A DNA stretch of 64,000 bases from Lacibacter luteus (GCF_004118265.1 NZ_SDHW01000001.1:1736001-1800000); one strand, 5' to 3'. Positions 15,507-24,557 are shown, numbered from the stretch's first letter. Numbers and translations are program-made. Notes: generated by a model not told the origin, from the sequence alone.

Positions 15507-16664
15507 TTACTCCGCCCAACTCATCGTATAGTTTCCGTTCTCAATTTCCAATGCCTGTTTGGTTAACATCAACGGACGGAAGGTATCTACCATCACCGCC
15601 AGTTCTTTGGTTTCTTTTGCGCCAATACTTTTTTCAACAGCACCGGGATGCGGACCATGCGGTATACCTGCAGGATGCAAGGTGATCATTCCTCTTGTTA
15701 CATTTTTGCGACTCATAAAATCGCCATCTACATAATAGATCACTTCATCACTATCAATATTGCTGTGATTGTATGGCGCAGGAATAGCATTGGGGTGATA
15801 ATCGTACAATCGTGGTACAAAAGAACATACTACAAATGCATTTGTTTCGAAAGTTTGATGCACAGGTGGCGGTTGATGCACACGACCTGTGATGGGTTCA
15901 AAATCATGAATGGAAAAAATATACGGATAGCAACAACCATCCCAACCAACTACATCAAACGGATGTGTGCCGTAATGCAGTTTATATAGCACACCACGCT
16001 TCTTTGCTTTAATCAAAAAGTCTCCATGCTCATCGTATGTTTTCAGATCCTGTGGTTTGCGGATATCCCTTTCGCAATACGGTGCATGTTCCATTAACTG
16101 TCCGTACTTACTCATATAACGTTTGGGATAACGCAACGGCGTAAACGATTCAACAATAAATAAACGGTTCTTGTCATCATTAAATTCAATTTGATAAATG
16201 GTTCCTCTTGGCAACACAATGTAATCGCCGTAACCAAAAGGCAGATCACCGTATTGCGTATGTACGGTGCCGCTTCCTTCATGTACAAAGATCATTTCAT
16301 CGCCATCGGTATTCTTATAGAAATAATCGCCTGTTCCGCTTGTTGGCGCAGCCAGCACAATATGGCAATCGCTGTTCACCAATACCGGTATGCGGCTTTG
16401 CAAAAACTCACCACCGGGTTTTACATTGAATCCTTCAAAGCAACGATGCTTCAGCATTTTTTCTTCGGCTATCTGCGGACTTACGTCTTCCTGCGGTTCT
16501 GTCTTAATGATCTGTGTTGGCGGATGACAATGATACAGCAGCGAATAATCATCGCTGAAACCTTCCGTTGAAAATAATTGTTCGCTGTACAAACCTCCAT
16601 CGGGCCTGCGGAATTGTGTATGACGTTTATGCGGGATCTTTCCCAATGTATAATAGTGAGGCAT
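15507..16664 (-). CDS. hmgA: Homogentisate 1,2-dioxygenase
   Basis: The enzyme opens homogentisate to maleylacetoacetate in tyrosine/phenylalanine breakdown using a non-haem Fe(II). The 385-residue product is a double cupin. The iron site should include the His of PYNHSNIDSDE, an acidic residue of the same segment, and the His of GIPHGPHP. Other landmarks are GDEMIFVHEGSG and HYGTHPFDVVGWDGCCYP. It is shorter than the ~440-residue human and proteobacterial enzymes; as I recall, this is usual in Bacteroidota. No other gene of the pathway is in the window, so it appears to be monocistronic. Confidence 0.9.
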   Translation of the reverse strand: MPHYYTLGKIPHKRHTQFRRPDGGLYSEQLFSTEGFSDDYSLLYHCHPPTQIIKTEPQEDVSPQIAEEKMLKHRCFEGFNVKPGGEFLQSRIPVLVNSDCHIVLAAPTSGTGDYFYKNTDGDEMIFVHEGSGTVHTQYGDLPFGYGDYIVLPRGTIYQIEFNDDKNRLFIVESFTPLRYPKRYMSKYGQLMEHAPYCERDIRKPQDLKTYDEHGDFLIKAKKRGVLYKLHYGTHPFDVVGWDGCCYPYIFSIHDFEPITGRVHQPPPVHQTFETNAFVVCSFVPRLYDYHPNAIPAPYNHSNIDSDEVIYYVDGDFMSRKNVTRGMITLHPAGIPHGPHPGAVEKSIGAKETKELAVMVDTFRPLMLTKQALEIENGNYTMSWAE

Positions 16665-16949
16665 AAAAAAATTGCTGATTTAGGATGTATGATTTGTGAT
16701 TAAGTCGGGAAGCGATTAATCCGGAAGGCGGAAAGCATTGTTCCGCCCAACTGCCTGCAAACACTTTTCTGTCTTTCAGACTTTCGGACTGTTTACTTTC
16801 CGACCGTTAACTCAAGTGACGTAATGAGGAAACTGTATTTCCACTTACGCTTATCGATCCAGTATGTAAAATTTCTGAAGAATGGCATATGCAAAATCGT
16901 AAAGCAAATGTACATATTTCTGTCTCCTTACTGATGGCTATGCCGTATA

Positions 16950-17954
16950 TTGAAAAAAAATCACCAACCAGTGCACGCAGGCAAACAATATTCGCTTAAG
17001 GAATTTATTTTCTGGACAAGAACCGCTATTTACAAGATGTTGCTTTTTGCAACCGTACCAACCGTTCTTTTTGAATTATTCAATTGTCATTGGCTTACCA
17101 TACCCTGGGTTCCTATTGCAATGATTGGTACGGCTGCAGCTTTTATTGTGGGTTTTCGTAATACTCAAACCTATAACAGGCTTTGGGAAGCAAGACAGAT
17201 CTACGGTTCTATTGTAAACAGCAGCCGTGCCTGGGGATTAATGGCCCGTGATTTTGTAAGTAACAAAGAAGCGCAACAACAGCTCGTTTACCGGCATATT
17301 GCCTGGCTTACTGCATTACGTTTTCAGCTGCGTGAAAACCGTGTATGGGAAAGCATCAACAAACATTATAATAAAGAGTATCAGCAACATTACACTGTTC
17401 CCGAAATGCACAGCAATCTTGCCGATGAGTTAACGCCTCTTCTTTCAGCAAAAGAAAAAGAGTACCTGTTGCAGAAAAAGAACAGGGCGACACAGCTTAT
17501 TGCTTTACAAAGCGAACAGCTGAAACAACTGAAACAAGAGGGTGCTGTTGATCCGCTGAACTACATTGAACTGCAGAATATTTTAAATGCATTGCTCGAA
17601 CACCAGGGCCGTTGCGAACGCATTAAAAACTTTCCTTACCCACGACAGTTTGCATCCATCAACAAATTTTTTGTGTACCTGTTTATTTTTCTTGTGCCGT
17701 TTGGTTTACTCAACGAGTTTCAAAAACTGGGCGAACATTATGTCTGGCTCAACATTCCGTTCAGTCTTATTGTAAGCTGGGTTTTTCTTTCGATGGAACG
17801 TGTTGGTGAAGCAACAGAAAATCCGTTTGAAGGAAGTGCAAACGATGTTCCCATTAGCGCATTAAGCCGTACCATCGAAATCGATCTCCGGGAAATGCTC
17901 GATGAAACCGATCTTCCTCCTGCTATACAGCCGGTGAATAAAATTTTAATGTAA
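16950..17954 (+). CDS. Bestrophin-like (UPF0187) membrane channel protein
   Basis: The 334-residue inner-membrane protein belongs to the bestrophin/RFP-TM family, whose bacterial members form pentameric ion channels. Helices lie at about 28-46 and 52-70, then AFIVGFRNTQTYNRLWEARQIYGSI, which is a family hallmark, and two more helices near 232-275 (KFFVYLFIFLVPFGLL). The C-terminus contains ENPFEGSANDVPI, matching the conserved NPFG/xND motif. The start is a TTG at 16950; I see no in-frame ATG close upstream. Ion selectivity cannot be read from the sequence. Confidence 0.9.
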   Translation: MKKNHQPVHAGKQYSLKEFIFWTRTAIYKMLLFATVPTVLFELFNCHWLTIPWVPIAMIGTAAAFIVGFRNTQTYNRLWEARQIYGSIVNSSRAWGLMARDFVSNKEAQQQLVYRHIAWLTALRFQLRENRVWESINKHYNKEYQQHYTVPEMHSNLADELTPLLSAKEKEYLLQKKNRATQLIALQSEQLKQLKQEGAVDPLNYIELQNILNALLEHQGRCERIKNFPYPRQFASINKFFVYLFIFLVPFGLLNEFQKLGEHYVWLNIPFSLIVSWVFLSMERVGEATENPFEGSANDVPISALSRTIEIDLREMLDETDLPPAIQPVNKILM

Positions 17955-17963
17955 GCAGCCAGT

Positions 17964-17971
17964 TATCTTTG
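17964..17971 (+). promoter_or_regulatory. TAnnTTTG element upstream of the Nudix gene
   Basis: TATCTTTG lies 20 bp before the TTG start of the Nudix gene and matches the Bacteroidota -7 element perfectly. No clear TTTG is seen at the expected -33 distance. Confidence 0.4.
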
Positions 17972-17991
17972 CGCATTCTAAAGAACATGCT

Positions 17992-18408
17992 TTGAAACAA
18001 ACAACAGCGCTGTATACCGTTGGTCTTTTGCATATTAACGACAGAAAACTGTTACTGGCTTTCAGCAATAACAAACAATGTTATTATTTACCCGGAGGAA
18101 AAGTTGATGAAGACGAAACTGCAATAACGGCATTGCTTCGTGAAATAGCAGAAGAACTGAATGTGCAGCTTACAGAAAACAACCTGGAATACTACACACA
18201 TATTTCTGCTCCTGCATTTGGTGAAGCCAATGGAACTATTATGGAACAGGATTGCTATTTACTCGACACTGGTTTTCATCCGCAGCCATCTGCTGAAATT
18301 GGTGCAGTTCATTATTTTACTTTAGAAGAATATTTGCAACAACCTGTTACCGCACCGGGAGCGGTGATGATTCTGCAACAACTACAAGCAAACGGATTGA
18401 TCGATTAA
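17992..18408 (+). CDS. Nudix hydrolase
   Basis: The 138-residue product contains a full Nudix box (GGKVDEDETAITALLREIAEELNV, about residues 37-60), which binds Mg2+ and hydrolyses a nucleoside diphosphate linked to another group. It starts at a TTG (17992); the nearby ATG at 17987 is out of frame. The substrate is unknown, with dNTP sanitising or NDP-sugar cleavage possible. It lies 2 bp before the phosphodiesterase gene, so the two are probably co-transcribed. Confidence 0.9.
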   Translation: MKQTTALYTVGLLHINDRKLLLAFSNNKQCYYLPGGKVDEDETAITALLREIAEELNVQLTENNLEYYTHISAPAFGEANGTIMEQDCYLLDTGFHPQPSAEIGAVHYFTLEEYLQQPVTAPGAVMILQQLQANGLID

Positions 18409-18410
18409 GT

Positions 18411-18911
18411 ATGACCAAAATAGGATTGATATCGGACACACATGGTTATTTAGACGATGCCGTGTTTGAGCATTTTAAACAATGTGATGAAATATGGCAT
18501 GCCGGTGATTTTGGCAATGTGGAATTAGCCAATCGACTGGCCACTGAAAGCGGCTTGCCTGTAAAAGGCGTTTATGGCAACATTGATGGGCAGGATGTTC
18601 GTTCGGTTTACCCTGAGCAACTGGTATTTTATTGCGAAGAAGTAAAAGTAATGATGCGGCATATTGGTGGCGCTCCACCCAAATACAATCCCGATACAAG
18701 AAAAGAATTGCAGCTGCACAAACCGCAATTGTTCATTGCCGGTCATTCGCATATTTTAAAAGTGATGTACGACGATAAGCTGGAATGCCTGCACATGAAC
18801 CCCGGTGCCGCAGGCAAACAAGGCTGGCACAAAATGCGTACGCTCATCCGTTTTGTAATTGATGGTAATAACATGAAAGATTGTGAAGTAATCGAGTTGG
18901 GCAAACGTTGA
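18411..18911 (+). CDS. YfcE/MJ0936-type metallophosphoesterase
   Basis: The 166-residue protein has the compact calcineurin-like fold with the metal-binding motifs SDTHG (8-12), AGDF, YGNID and GHSH (about 116-119). The family hydrolyses phosphodiesters with Mn2+ in vitro, but its physiological substrate is not established. Length is normal. It follows the Nudix gene by 2 bp, suggesting a joint role in nucleotide clean-up. Confidence 0.92.
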   Translation: MTKIGLISDTHGYLDDAVFEHFKQCDEIWHAGDFGNVELANRLATESGLPVKGVYGNIDGQDVRSVYPEQLVFYCEEVKVMMRHIGGAPPKYNPDTRKELQLHKPQLFIAGHSHILKVMYDDKLECLHMNPGAAGKQGWHKMRTLIRFVIDGNNMKDCEVIELGKR

Positions 18912-18972
18912 CAGATTGCGAAAAGCATGCGGCTGTTTTTTTGTAAATTACAGCAACACTAAAATCAACTGT

Positions 18973-20070
18973 ATGCAACGTCGTGACCTCATTAAACAAA
19001 CTGCTCTTACGCTTGCCGCCTTTACCTTAAGCCGTGATCTTTTTGCTGCAGAAGCCGAGCAAACGATCCCGTTGCCCGATGTTATAAAAACGATCAAACT
19101 AAGTTCAAACGAAAACCCACATGGCCCTTCTGCTGCATCACGCAAAGCCATGATAGATGCAGTGATGAGCAGCAACCGCTATCCCTGGGATGTTACCACA
19201 AAACTCAGGGAAGAAATTGGCGCACTTACCGGGCATACCAAAGAACATATTGTAATTGGTGCCGGCTCCTCGGAACTATTGGGCTTAACTGCTGTATGGG
19301 CTGCTCTGCAAAAAGGAAACGCTGTTGCTCCTGATCCAACTTTTCGTTTGTGGATGCCTGCTGCTCGTAAAACAGGATTGGAAATAAAATTGGTGCCGCT
19401 TACTGAAAAGAAAGAAACCGATCTGCAACGCATGAAAGAAGCCATGAATGCGCAAACAAGAATGGTTTATATCTGCAATCCGGGCAATCCCACCGGCACC
19501 ATTATTCCTGCTGCCGAACTGGAAGCCTTTATTAAAGAAGTAGCACCAAAAGCAATTATTCTTTTAGATGAAGCTTATACCGAATTCAGCAACGAACCAT
19601 CCATGGCGCATTTGGTAAATGATTATCCTAATCTTGTTATTGCAAAAACATTTTCAAAGATCTACGGTATGGCCGGTGCAAGAGTTGGCTATGTGCTGGC
19701 GCATCCCGCCACAGTAAAGCAATTAAATGAGCTGCAGCCATGGGCCAATGCAGGTGCAAGTGCCGTATCATTAGCGGGTGCGCTGGCAGCTATAAAAGAC
19801 AAAGCCTTTATTGATTATTGTAAAAAAGAAAACGCAGCAGCAAAAACTATTTTCTATAACACACTTGATAAACTGAACATCCCTTACATACAATCACACA
19901 CCAGCTTTGTGTATTTCAATACGACTGGTTTTGGCAAAGACTTTAAAGCCATCCTTGAGGCAAAAAATATTGTTGGTGCCCGCACATTTGAAGAAGGTAC
20001 AAAATGGTTACGGTTAAGCATAGGCACACAGGATGAAATGAAAAAAGTAGCCGCAGCCTTGTTAGGTTAA
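18973..20070 (+). CDS. Tat-exported HisC-like class I/II aminotransferase
   Basis: From the ATG at 18973 the product has 365 residues. It opens with MQRRDLIKQTALTLAAFTLS, a twin-arginine signal (RRDLIK followed by a weakly hydrophobic stretch ending near FAAEA). The rest is a PLP-dependent fold-type I aminotransferase of the histidinol-phosphate branch: SSNENPHGPS (44-53), CNPGNPTGT (168-176), DEAYTEF (199-205) and the Schiff-base Lys229 in TFSKIYGMAGARVGY. Biosynthetic HisC is cytoplasmic, so the Tat signal argues for a periplasmic enzyme with another substrate. It is not in a his operon. Confidence 0.87.
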   Translation: MQRRDLIKQTALTLAAFTLSRDLFAAEAEQTIPLPDVIKTIKLSSNENPHGPSAASRKAMIDAVMSSNRYPWDVTTKLREEIGALTGHTKEHIVIGAGSSELLGLTAVWAALQKGNAVAPDPTFRLWMPAARKTGLEIKLVPLTEKKETDLQRMKEAMNAQTRMVYICNPGNPTGTIIPAAELEAFIKEVAPKAIILLDEAYTEFSNEPSMAHLVNDYPNLVIAKTFSKIYGMAGARVGYVLAHPATVKQLNELQPWANAGASAVSLAGALAAIKDKAFIDYCKKENAAAKTIFYNTLDKLNIPYIQSHTSFVYFNTTGFGKDFKAILEAKNIVGARTFEEGTKWLRLSIGTQDEMKKVAAALLG

Positions 20071-20161
20071 CCGGTTGAACGTTCAACACGGCATCTTTCC
20101 TTTCATTGATTTTTAACGAAGTGATTGCAAAGGATGTTTCTATTTTTCAAAAAAGAAATAT

Positions 20162-20584
20162 ATGAAACCAATTCTCCTTATCATCGGCATCTTCTTTATG
20201 CATTCGCTTGTGCGTGCACAGGCCGATGCGCAAACCATTAAAGACATTGAAACTGTTTGTAATTATTATCTCATTGGCGGTACCAATGGCGATAGTGTCA
20301 TGTTCTCTAAGGCGTTTGATCCGGCAGGACAAATGCGATTTATGCGGAACGATACATTGATGAATGTTTCACTGAAAGATTTTATGGCCCGCACAAGAAA
20401 CACAGGAGTGAAACAAAACCGCACTACCAAGATCGATCGTATTGAAGTATTTGGCAATGCAGCTACAGTTAAACTCACCGTTGAGTACCCAACCTTTTAT
20501 TTTCACGACATGATGAGTCTTATTAAAACAAAAGACGGCTGGAAGATCGTTAGCAAGATCTTTTACCGTGAAGAAAAGAAATAA
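20162..20584 (+). CDS. Exported NTF2/lumazine-binding-like protein
   Basis: The 140-residue protein has a signal peptide (cleaved about residue 20, VRAQA) and a single cone-shaped NTF2-like domain, judged from the pattern IKDIETVCNYYLIGGTNGDSVMFSKAF.. then VFGNAATVKLTVEYP.. and a final DGWKIVSKIFY strand. Bacteroidota encode many such putative lumazine-binding proteins of unknown role. It stands alone and ends at a strong terminator. Confidence 0.75.
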   Translation: MKPILLIIGIFFMHSLVRAQADAQTIKDIETVCNYYLIGGTNGDSVMFSKAFDPAGQMRFMRNDTLMNVSLKDFMARTRNTGVKQNRTTKIDRIEVFGNAATVKLTVEYPTFYFHDMMSLIKTKDGWKIVSKIFYREEKK

Positions 20585-20585
20585 A

Positions 20586-20614
20586 AAAAGCCCCCGAATA
20601 AATCGGGGGCTTTT
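20586..20614. terminator. Terminator shared by convergent genes
   Basis: GCCCCCGA (20590-20597) pairs perfectly with TCGGGGGC (20603-20610), flanked by A and T runs on both sides, so it can work for the plus-strand gene ending at 20584 and the minus-strand gene ending at 20621. Confidence 0.9.
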
Positions 20615-20620
20615 AATGAT

Positions 20621-21061
20621 TTACATACCGGGGAACCACGGTCTTGCAATTCCTTCACGGAAAGGCCAAGGAACAGCTGCCAATATTAAAATAAGTGCTA
20701 TCAAATACATCCATGATGCGGCACTGTAGTTTTGTTTTTTAGCACGACCTCTTGCCATCGTTATAAGAACAATTGCAAGAATCATTGCGCCAATATGTTC
20801 TACCACCCAGAAACGAGCAAAACTGTCTTTCATTACATTGCCAAAACCACCGAGTCTTTCGATCATGTGGAAACCTACTGCTTCGTTATTGAAATACTGG
20901 AACAAACCAAGCAACAACGTAATGTGAGCGGCAATCAACAGAAACAGACTTGTCTTTTGCAGACCACCTTTTTTGGTAAATGCCTGGAACAAGGCAATCA
21001 GCAACAGAATTAAAATTACCCAACGTAACACGCTATGTAAATGAACCAGTCCTGTGTACAT
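20621..21061 (-). CDS. Four-helix integral membrane protein
   Basis: The start is placed at the ATG read from 21061 (MYTGLVHLHSVLRWVIL), giving 146 residues; upstream in-frame residues are hydrophilic and unlike a start region. Four transmembrane helices are visible. Histidines lie in helix 1 (VHLHSVLRW), after helix 2 (IAAHITLLLG) and in helix 3 (VEHIGAMILA), a spacing compatible with haem or quinone binding. Similar Bacteroidota proteins are sometimes called cytochrome-b-like, but I cannot prove haem ligation. No partner genes flank it. Confidence 0.75.
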   Translation of the reverse strand: MYTGLVHLHSVLRWVILILLLIALFQAFTKKGGLQKTSLFLLIAAHITLLLGLFQYFNNEAVGFHMIERLGGFGNVMKDSFARFWVVEHIGAMILAIVLITMARGRAKKQNYSAASWMYLIALILILAAVPWPFREGIARPWFPGM

Positions 21062-21182
21062 AAAATTGAAAATTTGTAAATGAATTAATTTAGAAGATTC
21101 GGACACAAAGTAAAGTGCAGATTGCCATACGGCAAAACCGAATTATAAAAAACACTAATTTTAAGAAGCTAAACGAAAAGCT

Positions 21183-21584
21183 ATGAAAAAAGCAACTCTT
21201 CTTTGCCTGTTTACTGTTGCCGCTATCAGCAGCAAAGCGCAAACACCTAAACTCTTTGTTACCGATTCCTCAATTGCGAAGCCACAGCAACTGCTGTTTC
21301 CCAACCGCATTATTGCAAAAACAGATAAAGGAATCGTGTATGCCTTGCCGCAGGATAATATGCCTGTGTTTGTACCCGATAGTTCGGTTGTAAACAATAT
21401 GCCGAATGCATTAAAAGAAAGTACAACAAGTAGCTTTATGCCTAATCCATATTATCCCGGTAAGCCAAAAACAAATCCTGCTCCTATAACTACAGACTCT
21501 TCAGGTAAACAAGTTCCATTTAAATTGCATCAGTATAAACAGAAGCCGGTTATAATAAAGAAGATTGAACGAACGCATAATTGA
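21183..21584 (+). CDS. Exported protein of unknown function
   Basis: The 133-residue product has a signal peptide (MKKATLLCLFTVAAISSKAQ) and then a Pro/Lys-rich, low-complexity mature part with no recognised domain (for example NPYYPGKPKTNPAP). It is probably periplasmic or surface-exposed and largely unstructured. It stands alone; downstream lies a spacer with repeated CGACTTCGCTC words. Confidence 0.65.
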   Translation: MKKATLLCLFTVAAISSKAQTPKLFVTDSSIAKPQQLLFPNRIIAKTDKGIVYALPQDNMPVFVPDSSVVNNMPNALKESTTSSFMPNPYYPGKPKTNPAPITTDSSGKQVPFKLHQYKQKPVIIKKIERTHN

Positions 21585-21691
21585 TCATAACGTGAATCTC
21601 GACTTCGCTCGATTCACTGCACCGTCCTTCGACTTCGCTCAGGACTCGAGTACGCTCAGGACTTGCCACTCACCATTCACTACTCACCTTC

Positions 21692-22801
21692 TCATTCCAC
21701 CCAATCAGCAATAAAAATATTGGTATCTCTCGTGCCGCCGTTGTTGCGGTTGCTGCAGAAAACGATCTTCTTTCCATTGGGGCTAAACATCGGGAATGCA
21801 TCAAAGCCTTTATCACGACTTACCTTGGTAAGATTTGTTCCATCTTCATTCATCGTATATAAGTTGAAAGGGAATCCTCTTTTGTATTCATGATTGCTGG
21901 CAAAGATGATGCGTTTACTGTCGGGCATGTAAGCAGGTGCCCAGTTTGCCTGTCCGAAAGTTGAAACCTGTTTTGCATTGCTGCCGTCTGCATTTGCTAC
22001 CCACACTTCCATATTGGTTGGCGCAACTAAACCCTGTGCCAATAACTCTTTGTACTCTTTAGTTTCTGCTTCTGTTTTAGGACGGCTTGCACGCCAGATG
22101 ATCTTTTTTCCATCAAGACTAAACCATCCACCACCATCATAACCAAGCAAGTTGGTGATCTTTATTTCCTTTCCGGTTTTCAGATCCATCACATACATAT
22201 CAATATCGCCATCTTTAGTACTTGTGTACAGCATTTTCTTTCCATCGGGTGAAAGTGTTGCTTCCGCATCGTAACCTTTACTTGTGGTGAGTTGTTTTAC
22301 AATTTTACCATTCAGGTCGGCCATGAAAATATCGTAACTATCGTACAAAGGCCAGATGTATTTGTTGCCGTATTTGCTGCGGTCGGGTACCGGCGGACAA
22401 TCGCTGCTGCCCAAATGTGTAGATGCATAAATAATATGCTTACCATCTTTTGTAAATGCACCACAGGTGGTTCTTCCTTTACCGGTGCTCACCAGTTTGG
22501 GAACAAATTTTTCGCCCGGTTTTGTGGGGATTTTGCCGATGTACATCTGATCGCATGGAATGCCTTCTTTGGCATATGTTTTCTGAAAGATGAGCCATTT
22601 ACCATCGTAACTGAAGTATGCCTCTGCATTATCGCCGCCAAACGTAAGCTGCTGCATGTTTTTAAAATGCTTCTCGTCGGGGTATAGAATGGTATCATTT
22701 ACGTTTTGAACTTTTGTGGTCGTCGGCCTTACTGATTTAGTAAATGAAACTGCAAACACAGTCAGAACAGGAATTGCAAGCAGGAAAGGAAAATTTCTCA
22801 T
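21692..22801 (-). CDS. TolB-like WD40/PD40 beta-propeller protein, exported
   Basis: The 369-residue protein has an N-terminal signal/anchor (about residues 4-20) and at least six PD40 repeats: YFSYDGKWLIFQ, AFTKDGKHIIYAS, TLSPDGKKMLYTS, WFSLDGKKIIWRA, AYMPDSKRIIFAS and MFSPNGKKIVFCS. That gives a six-bladed propeller like that of TolB. No catalytic domain is attached, so binding is the likely role. TolB proper works with Pal and TolA, none of which is nearby. A TACATTTG element (complement of 22813-22820) precedes it. Confidence 0.85.
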   Translation of the reverse strand: MRNFPFLLAIPVLTVFAVSFTKSVRPTTTKVQNVNDTILYPDEKHFKNMQQLTFGGDNAEAYFSYDGKWLIFQKTYAKEGIPCDQMYIGKIPTKPGEKFVPKLVSTGKGRTTCGAFTKDGKHIIYASTHLGSSDCPPVPDRSKYGNKYIWPLYDSYDIFMADLNGKIVKQLTTSKGYDAEATLSPDGKKMLYTSTKDGDIDMYVMDLKTGKEIKITNLLGYDGGGWFSLDGKKIIWRASRPKTEAETKEYKELLAQGLVAPTNMEVWVANADGSNAKQVSTFGQANWAPAYMPDSKRIIFASNHEYKRGFPFNLYTMNEDGTNLTKVSRDKGFDAFPMFSPNGKKIVFCSNRNNGGTRDTNIFIADWVE

Positions 22802-22881
22802 ATATGCCTTTTAACAAATGTAAATGCAATGAACGCTGCAAATGTCAGGAATTTGTAAGAACCCAACACCCGAAAATCAGT

Positions 22882-22889
22882 TAGCTTTG
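22882..22889 (+). promoter_or_regulatory. TAnnTTTG element upstream of the TPR lipoprotein
   Basis: TAGCTTTG lies 5 bp before the ATG at 22895, leaving a very short or absent leader. A TTTG at 22850-22853 is too far upstream for ideal spacing. Confidence 0.4.
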
Positions 22890-22894
22890 CGGCC

Positions 22895-23716
22895 ATGCAG
22901 CTGAAAGCCCTTTCTATCGTTGGTTTGCTTGTTTTGTTTTCTTTTGGATGTAACAATAATCCTCCTGCAGATGCTACTGTAAAACCGGCAAGTTCTACCG
23001 CTAACAAACAAGTTGATGAGCTGGAAAAACAAGTGGCAGCCAATCCGCAAGCAGACAGCCTGCGTGAAGGTTTGGTAGAACAGTTGGTGAAAAACAATCA
23101 ATACGATAAAGCATTGGCTCAAGTAGAACAATTGCTGCAAAAGCAACCGGATAATCCTGCCTATCTCTTTATGAAAGCCGATGCGCTGGAACGCAAAGCT
23201 GATACCATCAATGCTATTACAACGTATCAACAGGCCATACAATCAGCAGGTGTTTTTAACGAAGCGGAGTTAAGACTTGCTTCGCTTTATGCTGAAACAG
23301 GCAATAAAACAGCCGTTATTTTGTGCGATGGTTTATTGAAAGATGCATCTGCAGCACAAATGCGCAGCGATGTACTTTTTGTAAAAGCCGCTTATTACAG
23401 CAAAGTAAAAGACATTGCAAAAGCATTGGCTGTTTACAACCAGCTCATCCGTGAAGATTATACCTACATGGAAGCTTATATCGAAAAAGGATTGCTGTTC
23501 TACGATCAGCAGAAATATGCTGAAGCCTGGAAAAGTTTTCAGCAAAGTACCAACGTAAGCAACAAATACGCCGATGGTTATTTCTGGATGGCGAAGGCTG
23601 AAGAAAAAATGAACAAGACAAAAGAAGCCATCGATAATTATAAACGATCACTCGCTCTCGATCAATCAATAACCGAAGCAAGAGAAGCGTTGAAGCGGTT
23701 GGGAGAAATCAAATGA
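22895..23716 (+). CDS. TPR-repeat lipoprotein
   Basis: The 273-residue protein has a lipoprotein signal (FSFGCNNN, Cys about residue 19), then five to six tetratricopeptide repeats from about residue 50 to 270 (for example YDKALAQVEQLLQKQPDNPAYL and YAEAWKSFQQSTNVSNKYADGYFW). Such proteins scaffold envelope complexes. It is divergent from the propeller gene. Partners are unknown. Confidence 0.85.
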   Translation: MQLKALSIVGLLVLFSFGCNNNPPADATVKPASSTANKQVDELEKQVAANPQADSLREGLVEQLVKNNQYDKALAQVEQLLQKQPDNPAYLFMKADALERKADTINAITTYQQAIQSAGVFNEAELRLASLYAETGNKTAVILCDGLLKDASAAQMRSDVLFVKAAYYSKVKDIAKALAVYNQLIREDYTYMEAYIEKGLLFYDQQKYAEAWKSFQQSTNVSNKYADGYFWMAKAEEKMNKTKEAIDNYKRSLALDQSITEAREALKRLGEIK

Positions 23717-23869
23717 TGCCTGCTCTCTGTAGCTTCAGCGAAAGAGAGAGTGATGAGCAATGAATGATGAGTGATCAGTCTTGTAAATGGTGAATGGTCA
23801 ATTGTGAATGAATACAACCAATCATCAACAACAAACAAAAAACTATAAACTTCAAACTATAAATTTTCT

Positions 23870-24517
23870 ATGCCAATTGTTGCCCCTTCTTTATTAAGTG
23901 CTAATTACCTGAATCTTGAAGCCGATTGTAAAATGCTGAACGAGAGTGAAGCAGACTGGTATCATCTGGATGTAATGGATGGCCGCTTTGTACCTAACAT
24001 TACCTTCGGACCAATGGTGATCGATTTTCTGCGCAAAGCATCGAACAAAGTATTTGATGTGCATTTGATGATTGAAGAACCGGAAAAATATACGGAAGCA
24101 TTTAAAAAAGCCGGTGCTGATAATTTAACGGTGCATATTGAAGCTTGCACACACCTGCACCGCAATATTCAGCAGATCAAATCGCTTGGCATGAAGGCTG
24201 GTGTAGCTGTCAATCCGCACACACCTGTTTCGTTGCTGAAAGATATTATTGCTGATATTGATCTTGTTTGTTTGATGAGTGTGAACCCGGGTTTCGGCGG
24301 ACAAAGTTTTATTCCGCAAACACTGGTAAAGATCCGTGAGCTGCGTAACATGATCGATGAAAAAGGATTGAACGTGGATATTGAAATTGATGGTGGTGTA
24401 ACACTTGAAAATGCAAAAAGCATAGTTGATGCGGGTGCTACAGTATTAGTGGCTGGTAACACGGTATTCCGTGCGCCCAACCCAACGGAAATGATTTCAT
24501 TGCTGAAGAAGATATAA
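23870..24517 (+). CDS. rpe: Ribulose-phosphate 3-epimerase
   Basis: Rpe interconverts ribulose 5-phosphate and xylulose 5-phosphate in the pentose phosphate pathway. The 215-residue TIM barrel starts MPIVAPSLLSANYLNLEAD and carries YHLDVMDGRFVPN (metal and catalytic Asp), VHLMIEEP, the SVNPGFGGQ phosphate loop and IDGGVTLENA. Length is normal. It is monocistronic, with AT-rich spacers on both sides. Confidence 0.96.
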   Translation: MPIVAPSLLSANYLNLEADCKMLNESEADWYHLDVMDGRFVPNITFGPMVIDFLRKASNKVFDVHLMIEEPEKYTEAFKKAGADNLTVHIEACTHLHRNIQQIKSLGMKAGVAVNPHTPVSLLKDIIADIDLVCLMSVNPGFGGQSFIPQTLVKIRELRNMIDEKGLNVDIEIDGGVTLENAKSIVDAGATVLVAGNTVFRAPNPTEMISLLKKI

Positions 24518-24557
24518 GAAAGTCCGAAAGATAGAAACACTGATGACACTGATTTTA

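Noticed and set aside
16727-16747. A 7-bp hairpin GGCGGAA/TTCCGCC between hmgA and the bestrophin gene, checked as tRNA, riboswitch or terminator.
   Set aside because: It has no T-run, no cloverleaf and no known aptamer features. The 285-bp spacer holds only this and some ACTTTCGGACT-like words.
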